Assembly: GCF_000225705.1 (NCBI RefSeq)
Contig: NZ_JH126467.1
Location: forward strand, 495,849 to 559,848
DNA length: 64,000 nucleotides
Origin: Collinsella tanakaei YIT 12063
GTDB taxonomy: Bacteria > Actinomycetota > Coriobacteriia > Coriobacteriales > Coriobacteriaceae
Reading direction: 5' to 3'
The notes under the pieces were generated by a model that was given only the letters and a program-made list of their open reading frames with translations, made no database searches and was not told the origin of the DNA. Shown here piece after piece: positions 27,201 to 40,197 of the stretch (the first letter of the stretch is position 1; every line of letters starts with the position of its first letter). A program made the translations under genes and the position numbers.

Positions 27201-29279
27201 CTACAGATTCCTAAATGGGTCGGCAACGCCCTCGACAGCCTTGGCGAGCTCCCTTGCGCGGGCAGCGTCCTGCGTCGCCTGGATGGTCATCGCACGCCTC
27301 TCTTCCGCCGTCAGGTTCTTGTCGCTGCGAAGCTTCGACTGACTCGCTTTCATACGGCGGCGCAACGTGAACAGCTCAAGGCTGTCAAGCAAGAAGGCGA
27401 TGTTGGTCTGCGTGGGATGCTTGCTCGTCGCATCGATGGTGCCCGCGCTTACCAACTGCGCCGCATCCGGGCAGACGGCCCGCGCGGCGGCCATGACGTC
27501 TTGGGGCGACGTACCCTCAGGCGTGGCGAGCACGGCCCACGCGATAGTCTCGTTCCTTGGCTCCACCCACTCGATCTCCGTAATCCGCTCTGCATTGGGA
27601 CGAAAATCATCTGGATAGGCGGTCAGAAGCGTCAAGAGCTCCCTCTCGCATGCCAGGGAGCGTCGCTCCAAATCCGTTAATGCGACCGCAAATTGATGGG
27701 CGGGTGCAGGTGCATAAGCTTCCCCGGCATCCGGATACGGCGCCTCGTCCGCATACGGCGCGTCCTCATAGGCATCCAAGGGCACATAGTCGTAAGGCTC
27801 TCCCCCGTCGACCGGAGCCGACGCAACGTCTGTCGGCGCTGAGGAGCCAGTCACGCTCCATGCGCCCTGCGAGGCCGCGGGGGCGGCCAAAGAGCCGCTT
27901 CGCGATCGGGATGCATCGGAGCGATAGGACGAGGATTCCCGATCGCGGCGCTGCCGCTCATAACGCTCCGCGCGGCGGGCGGATGCCTCCTCCTCTTTCT
28001 GCACATCCCTAAAGACGCGCGGCGCCACGTCGCGCACCATGTCCACATCGACACCGAGCCTGTCTGCGATCTGCATGAAATACGTGTCGATCACGTAACT
28101 CGACCGCAAGGGATAGATGAGCCTGCACGCGTCCTCCAATGCCCTGGCGCGTCCGCCCGGGGTGGATGTGTCGCTGCGCTCCTCTAGCTTGCGGTACACA
28201 AAGTCCATGAGCGGTTCGGACGCATCGAGCATGTCGCGAAGCGCGTGGCCGCCAAACTGGTGCACAAAATCGTTTGGATCCAGGTTGTCGGGCAAAATGA
28301 CGCAGCGCAGATCGACCGAATCCTTCTCGATAAACTGAATCGCGCGCTCAGCGGCCTTCTGGCCCGCGGCATCGCCGTCAAACAGGTAGATGATCTTTTT
28401 TGCAAAGCGCGTCAACGTTTTAACGTGATGCTCCGTCAGCGCCGTTCCCAGCGTTGCCACCACGTTGCCAAGCCCAGCCTCCCAACATGCGATACAGTCC
28501 GTATAGCCTTCAACCACCACGGCCTCACCCTGGGCGACGATATGCTCCTTAGCCCAGTTAAATCCATACAGGTTGCGCTTTTTATGGAACAGCGGGGTCT
28601 CGGACGTGTTGAGGTATTTCGGCTCGCCATCGCCCGTGATGCGGCCACCGAAGGCAATGCATTTCCCCTGCTCGTCAAAAATAGGAAACATGACGCGCTC
28701 GTAGAATCGATCGACCAGCCCGCCGCCGCGACCCGTAAACGCAACGTTGGCATCGATCATCTCTCGAGGGGTAAAGCCCTTTTGGGAAAGATGGGCGACC
28801 AACGTGTTGCGCCCAACAGAATAGCCCAAACGATAACGACGGCACACGTCCGCAGTCAGCCCGCGGTGCGAGCAGTACTCCCTTCCACGGCCGTCTTTAC
28901 CCCTCATCAACATGGTATGGAAGAACTGCGACGTCTCTTCGCACACGTCGATGAGGCGAGAGCGCTTGGTACCCTTGCGAGCCGGCCCCTCATCCGATAT
29001 TTCTATGCCGGCACGCTCCGCAAGGTAGCGAATCGAATCGGGAAAGCTTAGGTTTTCGCGCTTCATGGTATAGGTAAAGACGTCGCCGCCCTCCCCGCAA
29101 CCAAAGCAATGCCATACCTGCGTGGATGGAATGATGTGAAACGACGGGGTCTTCTCACCATGAAACGGGCAGCAGCCCCAAAACTCGCTACCGCGCGGCT
29201 TGAGCTCGACCGTTTCTTGGACGAGCTCCACTAGATCCGTTGCCGACCTAACCTTATCTTTATCTTCATCGCTAATCAT
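27201..29279 (-). CDS. dnaG: DNA primase DnaG
   Basis: Synthesises RNA primers at replication forks. It has 692 residues, with ATG at 29279 behind AAGGA. The N-terminal zinc-binding domain has 'CCPFHGEKTPSF' and 'WHCFGCGEGGD'. The TOPRIM domain has 'VVEGYTDCIACWEAG' and 'YLFDGDAAGQKAA'. A long Ser/Pro/Asp/Tyr-rich linker (about residues 430-530) precedes the C-terminal helicase-binding domain. Its start overlaps the end of ribF by 8 bases. Confidence 0.97.
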   Translation of the reverse strand: MISDEDKDKVRSATDLVELVQETVELKPRGSEFWGCCPFHGEKTPSFHIIPSTQVWHCFGCGEGGDVFTYTMKRENLSFPDSIRYLAERAGIEISDEGPARKGTKRSRLIDVCEETSQFFHTMLMRGKDGRGREYCSHRGLTADVCRRYRLGYSVGRNTLVAHLSQKGFTPREMIDANVAFTGRGGGLVDRFYERVMFPIFDEQGKCIAFGGRITGDGEPKYLNTSETPLFHKKRNLYGFNWAKEHIVAQGEAVVVEGYTDCIACWEAGLGNVVATLGTALTEHHVKTLTRFAKKIIYLFDGDAAGQKAAERAIQFIEKDSVDLRCVILPDNLDPNDFVHQFGGHALRDMLDASEPLMDFVYRKLEERSDTSTPGGRARALEDACRLIYPLRSSYVIDTYFMQIADRLGVDVDMVRDVAPRVFRDVQKEEEASARRAERYERQRRDRESSSYRSDASRSRSGSLAAPAASQGAWSVTGSSAPTDVASAPVDGGEPYDYVPLDAYEDAPYADEAPYPDAGEAYAPAPAHQFAVALTDLERRSLACERELLTLLTAYPDDFRPNAERITEIEWVEPRNETIAWAVLATPEGTSPQDVMAAARAVCPDAAQLVSAGTIDATSKHPTQTNIAFLLDSLELFTLRRRMKASQSKLRSDKNLTAEERRAMTIQATQDAARARELAKAVEGVADPFRNL

Positions 29280-30288
29280 GGGCAATCCTTATCGCCGAGT
29301 CGCCATGAAGGCGCGAGACCGTTTCGATATCGCCGTTGACAACCTCGATGAGCTGAGCGATTGAGTCGAAATGGCATGAAGGCCTGAGTCTTTTTGTAAA
29401 CGAGACCTTAAGGTCTTTGCCGTACAGGTCGCCGGAGAAACCCAAAAGGTTTGCCTCAAGACGAGCGGACCGCTTGGATTGGGCGAACATAGGCGGAATC
29501 CCAACGTTCACCGCAGCGGGCCACGCGAACCCATCCAGATAGGCGTAGCCCGCGTAGACCCCATCGAGCGGCAGCTGAATCATGGGATCCACTATGACAT
29601 TGGCGGTGGGAAAGCCCATGCCGGTCCCCTGCCCGCGGCCGGAGCCCACGGCACCGCGAACAACGTAGGTGCGTCCCAGCTCTCGGCTCACGTCGTCGAT
29701 TTCGCCCTTGGACAGCAAAGAACGAATGCGCGTCGCGGTAACGGCAACCCCTTGGTCAGAAACAAGGTCGTGCCCAAATACCTCTATGGAACGCTGCGAC
29801 CCCCATCGCGCGATGACATTGACGTTGGACGCCCCGCGTGCGCCAAGCCTGAAATCCGAACCAACGTGAATAGAGCGGATATCGAGGTATGGAGCTAGAA
29901 CGCCCTCGAAAAAGCCCACGTGGTCAAGCGCCGCGACGGACCTATCGAAAGGGACGACGAGCACGGCGTCGACGCCGCTTAGGGAAAGCGCGCGAAGACG
30001 GTCCTCGACTGACATGAGTTTAAGCGATGGGTTGCGAGACACCACCTGATCGGGATCGGGATCGAACGTGACCACGACGGAAATGGTGCCGCGACGGCGA
30101 GCGTCCTCCACCGTGCGGCCGAGTAGCTCGCTGTGGCCAACATGTAGACCATCGAATACGCCGATCGCGATCGATGCGGGCGCAGGCCCATCGAATCCAT
30201 CAAAGAAGCCCTCGCCGATGCGTCGCACGCCGGCAGCGCGCGCACCGACCAAAAAGTCGCGTCTTAGTTCGGCGATCGAATACGTCAT
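29272..30288 (-). CDS. ribF: Bifunctional riboflavin kinase/FAD synthetase RibF
   Basis: Makes FMN from riboflavin and then FAD. The N-terminal adenylyltransferase domain has 'GVFDGLHVGHSELL' (HxGH motif) and 'VVTFDPDPDQV'. The C-terminal kinase domain has 'GRGQGTGMGFPTANV' and 'PLDGVYAGYAYLDG'. At 338 residues it is slightly longer than usual (about 310). It overlaps truB upstream by 4 bases and dnaG downstream by 8. Confidence 0.95.
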   Translation of the reverse strand: MTYSIAELRRDFLVGARAAGVRRIGEGFFDGFDGPAPASIAIGVFDGLHVGHSELLGRTVEDARRRGTISVVVTFDPDPDQVVSRNPSLKLMSVEDRLRALSLSGVDAVLVVPFDRSVAALDHVGFFEGVLAPYLDIRSIHVGSDFRLGARGASNVNVIARWGSQRSIEVFGHDLVSDQGVAVTATRIRSLLSKGEIDDVSRELGRTYVVRGAVGSGRGQGTGMGFPTANVIVDPMIQLPLDGVYAGYAYLDGFAWPAAVNVGIPPMFAQSKRSARLEANLLGFSGDLYGKDLKVSFTKRLRPSCHFDSIAQLIEVVNGDIETVSRLHGDSAIRIAHD

Positions 30289-31220
30289 CCACGCACCCCT
30301 TCAATACCTTGCGGAAAAACATGCTCCATCTTGAAGCGGTCGCCGTCGACCCGAGCGACGGCCCTCAACTGCCCTACGTGCACAAGCGCCACCTGGCTGC
30401 CGTGATCGACAGGCAATCCGTTGGGAGCAGAAATGGATCTACCCAGCAGCACGTCCTCAAGTTGCTCATCGCAGATCGAAGAGGCATGTAGATTCAGAGT
30501 TGCCACGGGATCGAGCGCGCGCTCGCGAGCCGACTTTGCATCCAAACCATCAACCGCCAGGCACTGGCCGATGCCGACGCCGCCGGAAGCGGTCCTCCTT
30601 AGCGCCGACACGTGGGCAGCGGATCCAGCCGCGCGGCCAATGTCGCGGGCGAGCGCTCGGATATATGTACCCTTGCTCACGCTGAACGCGACGGTCCAAA
30701 CCGGATTTCCAGACTCAGGATCCAAAGATATCGAGATGAGGTCGGCTGCGGAGACTTCGATGGGTCGAGCGGGCAGAACCACCTCGTCCCCCGAACGCGC
30801 GCGCTTGTAGGAGCGCACGCCGTCAACGGAGATAGCCGAGAACGCGGGCGGAACCTGTTCGGATGCGCCGAGGAATCCCGACAACACGCGACGGGCGCCC
30901 TCTTCGTCGAACAGGGATTGATCGGGTTCCACCGTGCGGGTCGGCTCTCCTTCCGAATCATCCGTATTGGTCTCGTATCCAAAATGGATGTCGGCGACAT
31001 AGCTTTTTGAATCAAGCGTGAGCATGCCGAGCAAACGCGTCGCCTGGCCAACGCCGATAATCATGACCCCCGTAGCCAGTGGGTCAAGGGTTCCTGCATG
31101 ACCCACCCGACGCTCGTGCACCGCTCGGCGCACCTTTGCGACGACGTCGTGAGAGGTGCAGCCGAGCGGCTTGTCGACTGCGAGGAGCAGGTTCAAGTCT
31201 GCGGGTTTGCGCTTTGCCAT
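30285..31220 (-). CDS. truB: tRNA pseudouridine(55) synthase TruB
   Basis: Isomerises U55 of tRNA T-loops. The 311-residue protein has 'LLAVDKPLGCTSHDVV' and the catalytic 'GHAGTLDPLATGVM', whose Asp attacks uridine, then 'PPAFSAISVDGVRSYKRAR' and 'VSKGTYIRALARDIG'. It lies 14 bases after nrnA and overlaps ribF, the usual rbfA-nrnA-truB-ribF order. Confidence 0.97.
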   Translation of the reverse strand: MAKRKPADLNLLLAVDKPLGCTSHDVVAKVRRAVHERRVGHAGTLDPLATGVMIIGVGQATRLLGMLTLDSKSYVADIHFGYETNTDDSEGEPTRTVEPDQSLFDEEGARRVLSGFLGASEQVPPAFSAISVDGVRSYKRARSGDEVVLPARPIEVSAADLISISLDPESGNPVWTVAFSVSKGTYIRALARDIGRAAGSAAHVSALRRTASGGVGIGQCLAVDGLDAKSARERALDPVATLNLHASSICDEQLEDVLLGRSISAPNGLPVDHGSQVALVHVGQLRAVARVDGDRFKMEHVFPQGIEGVRG

Positions 31221-31234
31221 AAGTTGTGCATCAC

Positions 31235-32260
31235 CTATCGACGGGCGTTGGTTACCAATTCATCGAGTTCGGGCAGGAGGGTATCAAGCGCCTCCTCCAC
31301 CGTTCCGTAAAACGTAAATCCCGCTGCGGCAGCGTGTCCGCCGCCATTATGGGCCGACGCGATATGGGAGATATCCAACGAACCCTTAGAGCGAAGGTTG
31401 CCGCGGATAACGCCCGGCTCGTTCTCCTTCAAAAACAGGCAGACCTCAGAGCCCTGGACGGAGCGGACGACGTCGACCAAGCCATCGCATTCGTCGGACG
31501 AGACACCACATGAAGCCAGATCATCGGCATAGGCGTAGCTATAGGCCACTCGTCCACCGGCGATTGCCTTGATACGGCCCATCACGATCGATTCAAGCCG
31601 TAAATATTCGATGCGCTGGCTTTGATAGACCTCGAGCGCGATGCGCGAGGGCTCCGCGCCGGCGTCGACAAGACGCGAAGCGCATGCAAACGCCGACGGG
31701 TCGGCGTTTTGGTACTGGAACCTTCCCGTATCGGTAACAAGACCGGTAAGCAGGCAGGTAGCGATTTGGGGAGACCTGGGATAGCCGGCGGCTTCGAGGA
31801 GCTCTTCAACAAGAACGGCCGTCGCAGCGGCGCTGACCACGCGAACGGCTGCATCACCAAACTCCTCGCGTGAAGGATGGTGATCGATGACCACGCGGCC
31901 GCGGGAACGCTTTGCGACAACGGCGGAGTCCGCCAGCCGCCCAAGCGTAGGGCAGTCCACGGAAATGAACAGGTCAGGAGTCTCGTGATACTCGGCGGCA
32001 GGAACCATCATGTCCGAACCGGCCATAAACCGGTAGACGCGCGGAACAGGCGCTCTATCCGCAAGCAAGAAAACGATCTTTTTAGAAGGAAAGTTCTCGC
32101 GAAGGGAGAGACCGAGACCGAGGACGGAGCCCAGCGCATCGCCATCGGGATTGGTGTGTCCCGAAATAGCGATGGTCTGGGCGCCCTCGATGCAATCTAT
32201 AACGCTCCCCCACATGTCGGGGGTAGTGCTCCGCGCGAGACAACAAGAAGTGCTACTCAT
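31235..32260 (-). CDS. DHH family phosphoesterase, NrnA-type oligoribonuclease / pAp phosphatase
   Basis: Degrades short RNA oligonucleotides and/or 3'-phosphoadenosine 5'-phosphate. The start is the ATG at 32260 (AGGAG upstream), inside the end of rbfA; the longer open frame is not coding. The 341 residues include 'HTNPDGDALGS', 'SVDCPTLGRL', the 'VIDHHPS' DHH motif and the C-terminal DHHA1 'NGGGHAAAAGF' motif, with the usual metal-binding residues. It is in the rbfA-nrnA-truB position found in Bacillus. Confidence 0.93.
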   Translation of the reverse strand: MSSTSCCLARSTTPDMWGSVIDCIEGAQTIAISGHTNPDGDALGSVLGLGLSLRENFPSKKIVFLLADRAPVPRVYRFMAGSDMMVPAAEYHETPDLFISVDCPTLGRLADSAVVAKRSRGRVVIDHHPSREEFGDAAVRVVSAAATAVLVEELLEAAGYPRSPQIATCLLTGLVTDTGRFQYQNADPSAFACASRLVDAGAEPSRIALEVYQSQRIEYLRLESIVMGRIKAIAGGRVAYSYAYADDLASCGVSSDECDGLVDVVRSVQGSEVCLFLKENEPGVIRGNLRSKGSLDISHIASAHNGGGHAAAAGFTFYGTVEEALDTLLPELDELVTNARR

Positions 32261-32711
32261 GCGACTCCTGGTCATCGTCGTCTTCGATACCCGCATCGAG
32301 TTGGTCCAAGCCAAGCTTGGCGCGAAGCTCGGGAGCGAGCGGGTATCCTTCCTCGTCCTTCTCGACGTCGATAGTCTCCGGCGCGTTCTCAAGAGCCCTC
32401 GCGATGCGCTCCGCCTCATCGGTGGAGCGGTCGATACGAAAATCGAGCTCGGGAGTCACGCGCCAATCCAGAGACCGGGCGAGAAGGCTGCGGATGCGGC
32501 CCTTGGCTGAGCCAAGGGCCTCGAGGACCTCTTCATAGCGGTCCCCATCGCAGCTAACGAACACGCGGGCAAAAGAGCGATCGATGGAGACTTCCACGCC
32601 GGTGAGCGTTACCAGGTCGAGCCTGGGATCGGAAACCTCGAACAGCAGGATGTAGCCCAACTTCTCACGAAGCTGCTCGCCAAGCCTGCGAGTGGCGTTG
32701 TTCTGCTTCAC
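32253..32711 (-). CDS. rbfA: Ribosome-binding factor A
   Basis: Binds immature 30S subunits during 16S rRNA maturation. The 152-residue KH-fold protein has 'RLGEQLREKLGYIL', 'DPRLDLVTLTGVEVS' and 'GRIRSLLARSLDWRVTPELDFRID', followed by a charged tail. It follows infB by 15 bases; the end overlaps the start of nrnA by 8 bases. Confidence 0.95.
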   Translation of the reverse strand: MKQNNATRRLGEQLREKLGYILLFEVSDPRLDLVTLTGVEVSIDRSFARVFVSCDGDRYEEVLEALGSAKGRIRSLLARSLDWRVTPELDFRIDRSTDEAERIARALENAPETIDVEKDEEGYPLAPELRAKLGLDQLDAGIEDDDDQESHE

Positions 32712-32726
32712 GCTTGCCCTCCTTAT

Positions 32727-35429
<2,703 letters not shown>

Positions 35430-35496
35430 ACGCCTTTCACCTACCTCTCAAGCACATGCGTGCTCATACATACGAAACGGGCCATGCTTGACAGCG

Positions 35497-36768
35497 TTAG
35501 ATCAGTTCGTCGGCGTCGTCGATGATATCGGCGCCGGGCTCACCCATTACAAGTTCGTCGTGAACGCCGCAGAAGCGCGAGCCGGGGCGGGACTGGTTGC
35601 GGCAGCGCACGCCGTCCTCGTCCACATAAGCGCAGCGCTCGGTCTCAAGGTCCTCATCGTCCTCGTAGATAAGGTCCTCGGCGGGGGCGGCGGGAACCGG
35701 AACGTTCTTGAGGATGTCCGCAGCAAGGGTCTCGTTCTTGATGTCGATGTGCCAACCCGTGAGGCGAGCGGCGAGACGGGCGTTCTGGCCCTCCTTGCCA
35801 ATGGCAAGAGAGAGCTGGTCGTCCGGGACGATGACGCCCGCGTAGTTCTTCTCCTCATCGATCAGCACGCGGGTGACCTTAGCGGGAGACAGAGCATTGG
35901 CAACGTAGACGGCCGGATCGGCATCCCACAAGATGACGTCGACGCGCTCGCCGCGGAGTTCGGAAACCACGGTGCGGACACGGCTGCCCTTGGGGCCAAC
36001 GCAAGCACCGACCGGATCGAGGCGGTCGTCCAGGGAGCGGACGGCGACCTTGGAGCGCATACCGGGCTCGCGGGCGATGGACTTGACCTCGACGGTGCCC
36101 TCATAGATCTCAGGTACCTCGAGCTCGAAAAGGCGCTTGATCAGCGCGGGGTGCGTACGGGAGACCACGATAGGCGGACGAGAGTGCTCGCCGCGAACGG
36201 GCTGCAGCGTGGAATTGGGGTCGCGGACGTCGATGATGACGGCCTTGAGGCGCTGGTTGTGAAGATAGCGCTCGCCCTGGGGACGCTCGTTGCGCTCGTT
36301 CTCGTAGCGGCGCTGGTCAAAATGCGGGAGCTCGGCCTCGACGCCCTCGCGGATCTTCACGATGGTGAAGTCCGGGGTGGACTGAAGCACGGTGCCGTTG
36401 ATGATGTCGCCGATACGACCGGAGAACTCCTCGTAGATCTGCTCGCGGGCGGAGTTGCGGACGATCGCGTTGATCTCCGCCTTGGCGTGCTGGGCGGCGA
36501 TGCGAGAAGTATCGCGAGGGGTGACGTCGATCTCTTCCCACTCGGTGTAGTTGCCCTCTTCGTCCATAGAGTCATCGATGGGGATGAGCTTGTAGACGTA
36601 GATCTTGCCATTGGAGCGGTCGATGGTGACCTTGGCGCCCCAATCAAGATGCAAGATCTCGGCGTAGCTCTTGGCAAGCGACTGCTCGAGGCGGTCGATC
36701 AGGTAGAGCTGGTCGATGTGCTTCTCCTGGCACAGCGCCATCAGCGCGTCCATCATATCGGATGCCAT
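35497..36768 (-). CDS. nusA: Transcription termination/antitermination protein NusA with C-terminal Cys3His motif
   Basis: Binds RNA polymerase and nascent RNA through an N-terminal domain, S1 ('[13 protein letters not shown]') and KH domains ('[24 protein letters not shown]', '[17 protein letters not shown]'). At 423 residues it lacks the E. coli acidic repeats but has an added tail with C379, C389, C400 and H403 (C-x9-C-x10-C-x2-H), a candidate zinc site. Translation follows rimP directly (TAA-ATG). The YlxR gene usually found between nusA and infB is absent. Confidence 0.96.
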   Translation of the reverse strand: MASDMMDALMALCQEKHIDQLYLIDRLEQSLAKSYAEILHLDWGAKVTIDRSNGKIYVYKLIPIDDSMDEEGNYTEWEEIDVTPRDTSRIAAQHAKAEINAIVRNSAREQIYEEFSGRIGDIINGTVLQSTPDFTIVKIREGVEAELPHFDQRRYENERNERPQGERYLHNQRLKAVIIDVRDPNSTLQPVRGEHSRPPIVVSRTHPALIKRLFELEVPEIYEGTVEVKSIAREPGMRSKVAVRSLDDRLDPVGACVGPKGSRVRTVVSELRGERVDVILWDADPAVYVANALSPAKVTRVLIDEEKNYAGVIVPDDQLSLAIGKEGQNARLAARLTGWHIDIKNETLAADILKNVPVPAAPAEDLIYEDDEDLETERCAYVDEDGVRCRNQSRPGSRFCGVHDELVMGEPGADIIDDADELI

Positions 36769-37263
36769 TTACTTCTCCTCCTTCTTGGGCTTGAAGTCGA
36801 ACACCGGCTTCAAGACGCACTTCTTCACTTCGTCGTAAGAGATGGTCGCAGGGTCCTCGCCCTCAAGCTCCAGGGTCACCTGCGTATCGGTCGCCTGGGC
36901 GATAGTGCCCTTATAGCTGCGACGGCCCTGCATGGCCGTGGTGGTGAGCTCAACCGGCTCGCCCACAAAGCGGGCGAAATCGGAAGGACGACGCAGGGGG
37001 CGCGCCATGCCAGGGCTCGAAACCTCGAGCGTATAGGGTCCGGCGATAGGATCGAGCTGCTCAACGCAATCGGAAACCCATGCGCTCTGCGCGGTCACGT
37101 CTTCGAGCGAGATGGATTCGCCGTCAAGGCGATCGAGGCGAACGCGCACGCACGGCGCCTTGGTCGCGCCCACGATCTCGACATCGACTACATCGATACC
37201 GTGGTCCTGGGCGACCGCCTCCAATGCGTCGATGATCTCTTGCTCCAACTTGCTCTTGACCAT
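36769..37263 (-). CDS. rimP: Ribosome maturation factor RimP
   Basis: Assists 30S assembly. The 164-residue protein starts at the ATG at 37263 with GAGGAGG upstream. Features are 'IDVVDVEIVGATKAPCVRVRLD', 'YTLEVSSPGMARPLRRPSDFARFVGEPVEL' and a C-terminal SH3-like barrel ending 'VKKCVLKPVFDF'. It is first in the rimP-nusA-infB-rbfA operon. Confidence 0.95.
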   Translation of the reverse strand: MVKSKLEQEIIDALEAVAQDHGIDVVDVEIVGATKAPCVRVRLDRLDGESISLEDVTAQSAWVSDCVEQLDPIAGPYTLEVSSPGMARPLRRPSDFARFVGEPVELTTTAMQGRRSYKGTIAQATDTQVTLELEGEDPATISYDEVKKCVLKPVFDFKPKKEEK

Positions 37264-37341
37264 GCAACACCTCCTCATACAAGAAAGGAAGCGGGGCCGA
37301 AACCCCACTCCCTCTTACGAAACAGCTTCAATTACTTGCCA

Positions 37342-37370
37342 AGCTTACCACGAATAGGCTGAACTTGCAA
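37342..37370 (-). promoter_or_regulatory. Possible promoter of the rimP operon
   Basis: On the minus strand TTGCAA (37365-37370) is followed after 17 bases by TAAGCT (complement of 37342-37347), about 80 bases before rimP. The -10 box is weak. Confidence 0.3.
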
Positions 37371-37405
37371 AAAATCGGCGAACTGGTCGAAATAAGCGGA
37401 CGAAT

Positions 37406-37455
37406 GGGGGCTACGTCACCACAATGTTTCCATGAGATTGTGGTGCATCTCCCCC
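37406..37455 (-). terminator. Hairpin after leuS, probable terminator without clear T-run
   Basis: CACCACAAT (37417-37425) pairs with ATTGTGGTG (37437-37445), and GGGGG (37406-37410) can pair with CCCCC (37451-37455). It begins about 22 bases after the leuS stop. No T-run follows on the minus strand, so transcription may partly read into the rimP operon. Confidence 0.45.
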
Positions 37456-37476
37456 GCCAAGTCCCAATTCGAACCG

Positions 37477-40047
37477 TTATTTGACCACCAGGTTGACGAG
37501 CTTGCCGGGCACGCAGATGGCCTTGACCACCGTTTTACCGTCGATCCACTTAGCGACCGCGGACTCAGCGGCGGCCTGCATGGCGGCGCTGTCGGCTCCA
37601 GCGGGCACCATGACGCGGGCGCGCATCTTACCCAGAACCTGAACGGCGATCTCGACCTCGTCCGCGGCAGCCTCCGCGACATCGAACTCAGGCCAGGGGG
37701 CAGTATAGACGCTGCCGTCGCGACCCAACGCGGCGTGCCACAGCTCCTCGCAGGCAAACGGGCAGATGGGGGCGAGGACGGAAACGATGTCCTCGGCAAC
37801 CAGCGCGGTCAGGGCGGCGTCGCGCGACTCCGGCTCCACCGCGTTGATATAGGCGCTCGCAGCGTTGACCAGCTCCATCATCGCGGAGATTGCCGTGTTG
37901 AACTGGCCGCGGTCGAAATCGTCGGTGCACTTGGCAAGCGTGCGGTGACGCTCGCGGTACAGATCGAGCGCGGGAGCGTCCAGGCCCGCCTTATCGAGGG
38001 TCGAGGAATCACCGGCGGTCTCGCAAAGCTGCCAGACGATGCGCCACGCGCGCTTGATGAAGCGGTTGGCACCCTCCACCGCGTTGGGATCCCAGTCAAA
38101 GTCCTTCTCGGGCGGGGCGATGAATAGGATGGCAAGGCGCATGGTATCGGCGCCAAAGGGTTCGATAACGCTGGAAGGCGGAACCACGTTGCCCTTGGAC
38201 TTGGACATGGTGTCGCCGTTCTCGTCCTTCACCATGCCCTGGCACAGAAGGTTGGTGAAGGGCTCGTCCACATCGAGCAGCCCGATATCGCGCAGCGCCT
38301 TGGTGAAGAAGCGGCTGTAAAGCAGGTGCAGAATCGCGTGCTCGATGCCACCGATGTAGTTATCAACCGGCATCCAATGGTTCGCGGCGTCCTTGGAGAA
38401 GGGCAGCTCCGTGTTGTGCGGATCGGTATAGCGCAGGTAGTACCAGCTAGAGCACGTGAAGGTGTCCATGGTATCCGTCTCGCGGCGAGCGGGCGCGCCG
38501 CACACGGGGCAGGTGGTCTCGTAGAAGTCGCGGCACTCCGCCAGTGTCTCGCCGGCGCCCAGGTCGAGGTTCTCGGGCAGCATCACGGGCAGCTGGTCCT
38601 CGGGAACCGGCACGATGCCGCAGCGCTCGCAGTGGATAGCCGGGATGGGATTGCCCCAATAGCGCTGGCGGGAGATGAGCCAGTCGCGCAGGCGGTACTG
38701 CACGGAGCGGCGTCCGGTACCGGACGCCTCCAGGTCGGCGACGATGGCCGCCTCGCCCTCGGAGTGCTTGCCGCCGATCATACCGGTGTACTTTCCGGAC
38801 TGGACCAGCGTGCCCTCGCAGGTGAGCGCCTCCTCCCAATCGACGGACGTGACGACCGTGCCCTGCTCGTCCTTGAGCTGATCGAACAACGGGTCGTCAT
38901 CAGAAAGGATGATGGGGACAACGGGGAGGTTGTACTTCTTGGCAAACTCGAAGTCGCGCTGGTCGCCGCAAGGCACGGCCATGACGGCGCCGGTTCCGTA
39001 ATCGGAGATGATGTAGTCGGCGACCCATACCGGCACCTTGGCACCGGAGACCGGGTTGACAACATAACGGCCCGTGAAGGCGCCGTGCTTCTCAAGGGTG
39101 CCCTGGGCGCGCTCGACGGCGGAGATGTGCTTGGCGCCCTCGACGACCTCGCGGACCGTCTCCTCGTACTCGGTGCCCTCGACAAGCTCCATCAGGCCCT
39201 TGTACTCCGGGGCCAGCAGGAAGAAGGTGTTGCCAAACAGGGTGTCCGCACGGGTGGTGAAGACGGTGATCTTGCCCTCGTCGCCGGGGATGGGCTCGCC
39301 GTTCTTATCGCAAAGGGTGAAGTCGACCTCGGCACCCTCGGAGCGACCGATCCAGTTCGCCTGCATCTGCTTCACGCGCTCGGGCCAGCCAGGGAGCTTC
39401 TCCAGGTCATCGAGCAGCTCCTGTGCATAGGCGGTGATCTTGATGTACCACTGCTCCAGGTCGCGCTTCTCCACCTCGGAGTCGCAGCGCCAGCAGCGGC
39501 CCTCGGTCACCTGCTCGTTCGCAAGGACCGTCTCGCACTTGGGGCACCAGTTGACGGGGTTCTTCTTGCGGTAGACAAGGCCTCGCTCCCACAGCTTCTC
39601 GAAGATCCACTGGCCCCAGCGGTAGTAATCCGGGCTGCAGGTCTTGACCAGGCGGTCCATATCGTAGGAGAAGCCCATGCGCTTCATGGTCGCAAGCGCC
39701 TGTTCCATATTCTTGTACGTCCAGGCAGCGGCCTGGGTGTTGTGCTTGATGGCGGCGTTTTCCGCAGGAAGGCCAAAGGCGTCGAAGCCGATGGGATGCA
39801 GCACATCGAAACCGCGCATGCGGGCCTGGCGCGCCATGGCATCGCCGATGGTGTAGTTGCGCGCGTGTCCCATGTGCAGGTCGCCCGAAGGATACGGGAA
39901 CATCTCCAAAACGTACTTCTTGGGCTTGCTCGCGTCGGTGTCGACGGCAAAGAGGCTGGAATCCTCCCAAGCTTTCATCCACCGGGACTCAATGGCCTGC
40001 GCGTCGTAGGCAGGGATCTCATCCTTATGGTCTGTGCAATCGCACAT
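37477..40047 (-). CDS. leuS: Leucyl-tRNA synthetase
   Basis: Class I synthetase that charges tRNA-Leu. The 856 residues have '[18 protein letters not shown]' (HIGH motif), the CP1 editing domain with 'TTRADTLFG' and '[12 protein letters not shown]', the tRNA/zinc-like Cys sets 'CPKCE' and 'CRYC'-like 'CWRC', and 'TMSKSKGN' (KMSKS loop, with Thr in place of the first Lys). AAAGGAG lies before the ATG. The leader contains a large inverted repeat (40058-40197). Confidence 0.97.
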   Translation of the reverse strand: MCDCTDHKDEIPAYDAQAIESRWMKAWEDSSLFAVDTDASKPKKYVLEMFPYPSGDLHMGHARNYTIGDAMARQARMRGFDVLHPIGFDAFGLPAENAAIKHNTQAAAWTYKNMEQALATMKRMGFSYDMDRLVKTCSPDYYRWGQWIFEKLWERGLVYRKKNPVNWCPKCETVLANEQVTEGRCWRCDSEVEKRDLEQWYIKITAYAQELLDDLEKLPGWPERVKQMQANWIGRSEGAEVDFTLCDKNGEPIPGDEGKITVFTTRADTLFGNTFFLLAPEYKGLMELVEGTEYEETVREVVEGAKHISAVERAQGTLEKHGAFTGRYVVNPVSGAKVPVWVADYIISDYGTGAVMAVPCGDQRDFEFAKKYNLPVVPIILSDDDPLFDQLKDEQGTVVTSVDWEEALTCEGTLVQSGKYTGMIGGKHSEGEAAIVADLEASGTGRRSVQYRLRDWLISRQRYWGNPIPAIHCERCGIVPVPEDQLPVMLPENLDLGAGETLAECRDFYETTCPVCGAPARRETDTMDTFTCSSWYYLRYTDPHNTELPFSKDAANHWMPVDNYIGGIEHAILHLLYSRFFTKALRDIGLLDVDEPFTNLLCQGMVKDENGDTMSKSKGNVVPPSSVIEPFGADTMRLAILFIAPPEKDFDWDPNAVEGANRFIKRAWRIVWQLCETAGDSSTLDKAGLDAPALDLYRERHRTLAKCTDDFDRGQFNTAISAMMELVNAASAYINAVEPESRDAALTALVAEDIVSVLAPICPFACEELWHAALGRDGSVYTAPWPEFDVAEAAADEVEIAVQVLGKMRARVMVPAGADSAAMQAAAESAVAKWIDGKTVVKAICVPGKLVNLVVK

Positions 40048-40057
40048 ATCAGCTCCT

Positions 40058-40197
40058 TTAATCTTAGCTGGGGTCGGTCGGCTTGGCTTTACTCGCTACT
40101 GCGGACAGTCCTGCTCGCACGAAGGCCACATTAAGTGGTCTTCGGCTCGTGCGGAACTTGTAGCGAACAAAGCCAAGCCGACCGACCCTAAGGTTAA
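40058..40197. repeat. Large nested inverted repeat in the leuS leader
   Basis: The outer arms, about 40 bases each (40058-40099 and 40160-40197), share a perfectly complementary core of about 20 bases (40071-40090 with 40169-40188), and match beyond it on both sides apart from a 3-base bulge and a few mismatches. Inside, CGCACGA/TCGTGCG (40116-40122 with 40147-40153) and AGGCCAC/GTGGTCT (40123-40129 with 40135-40141) form a second stem with a 5-base loop. It starts 11 bases upstream of the leuS ATG. It is not a recognisable T-box and could be a small mobile repeat or a leader control element. Confidence 0.8.
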
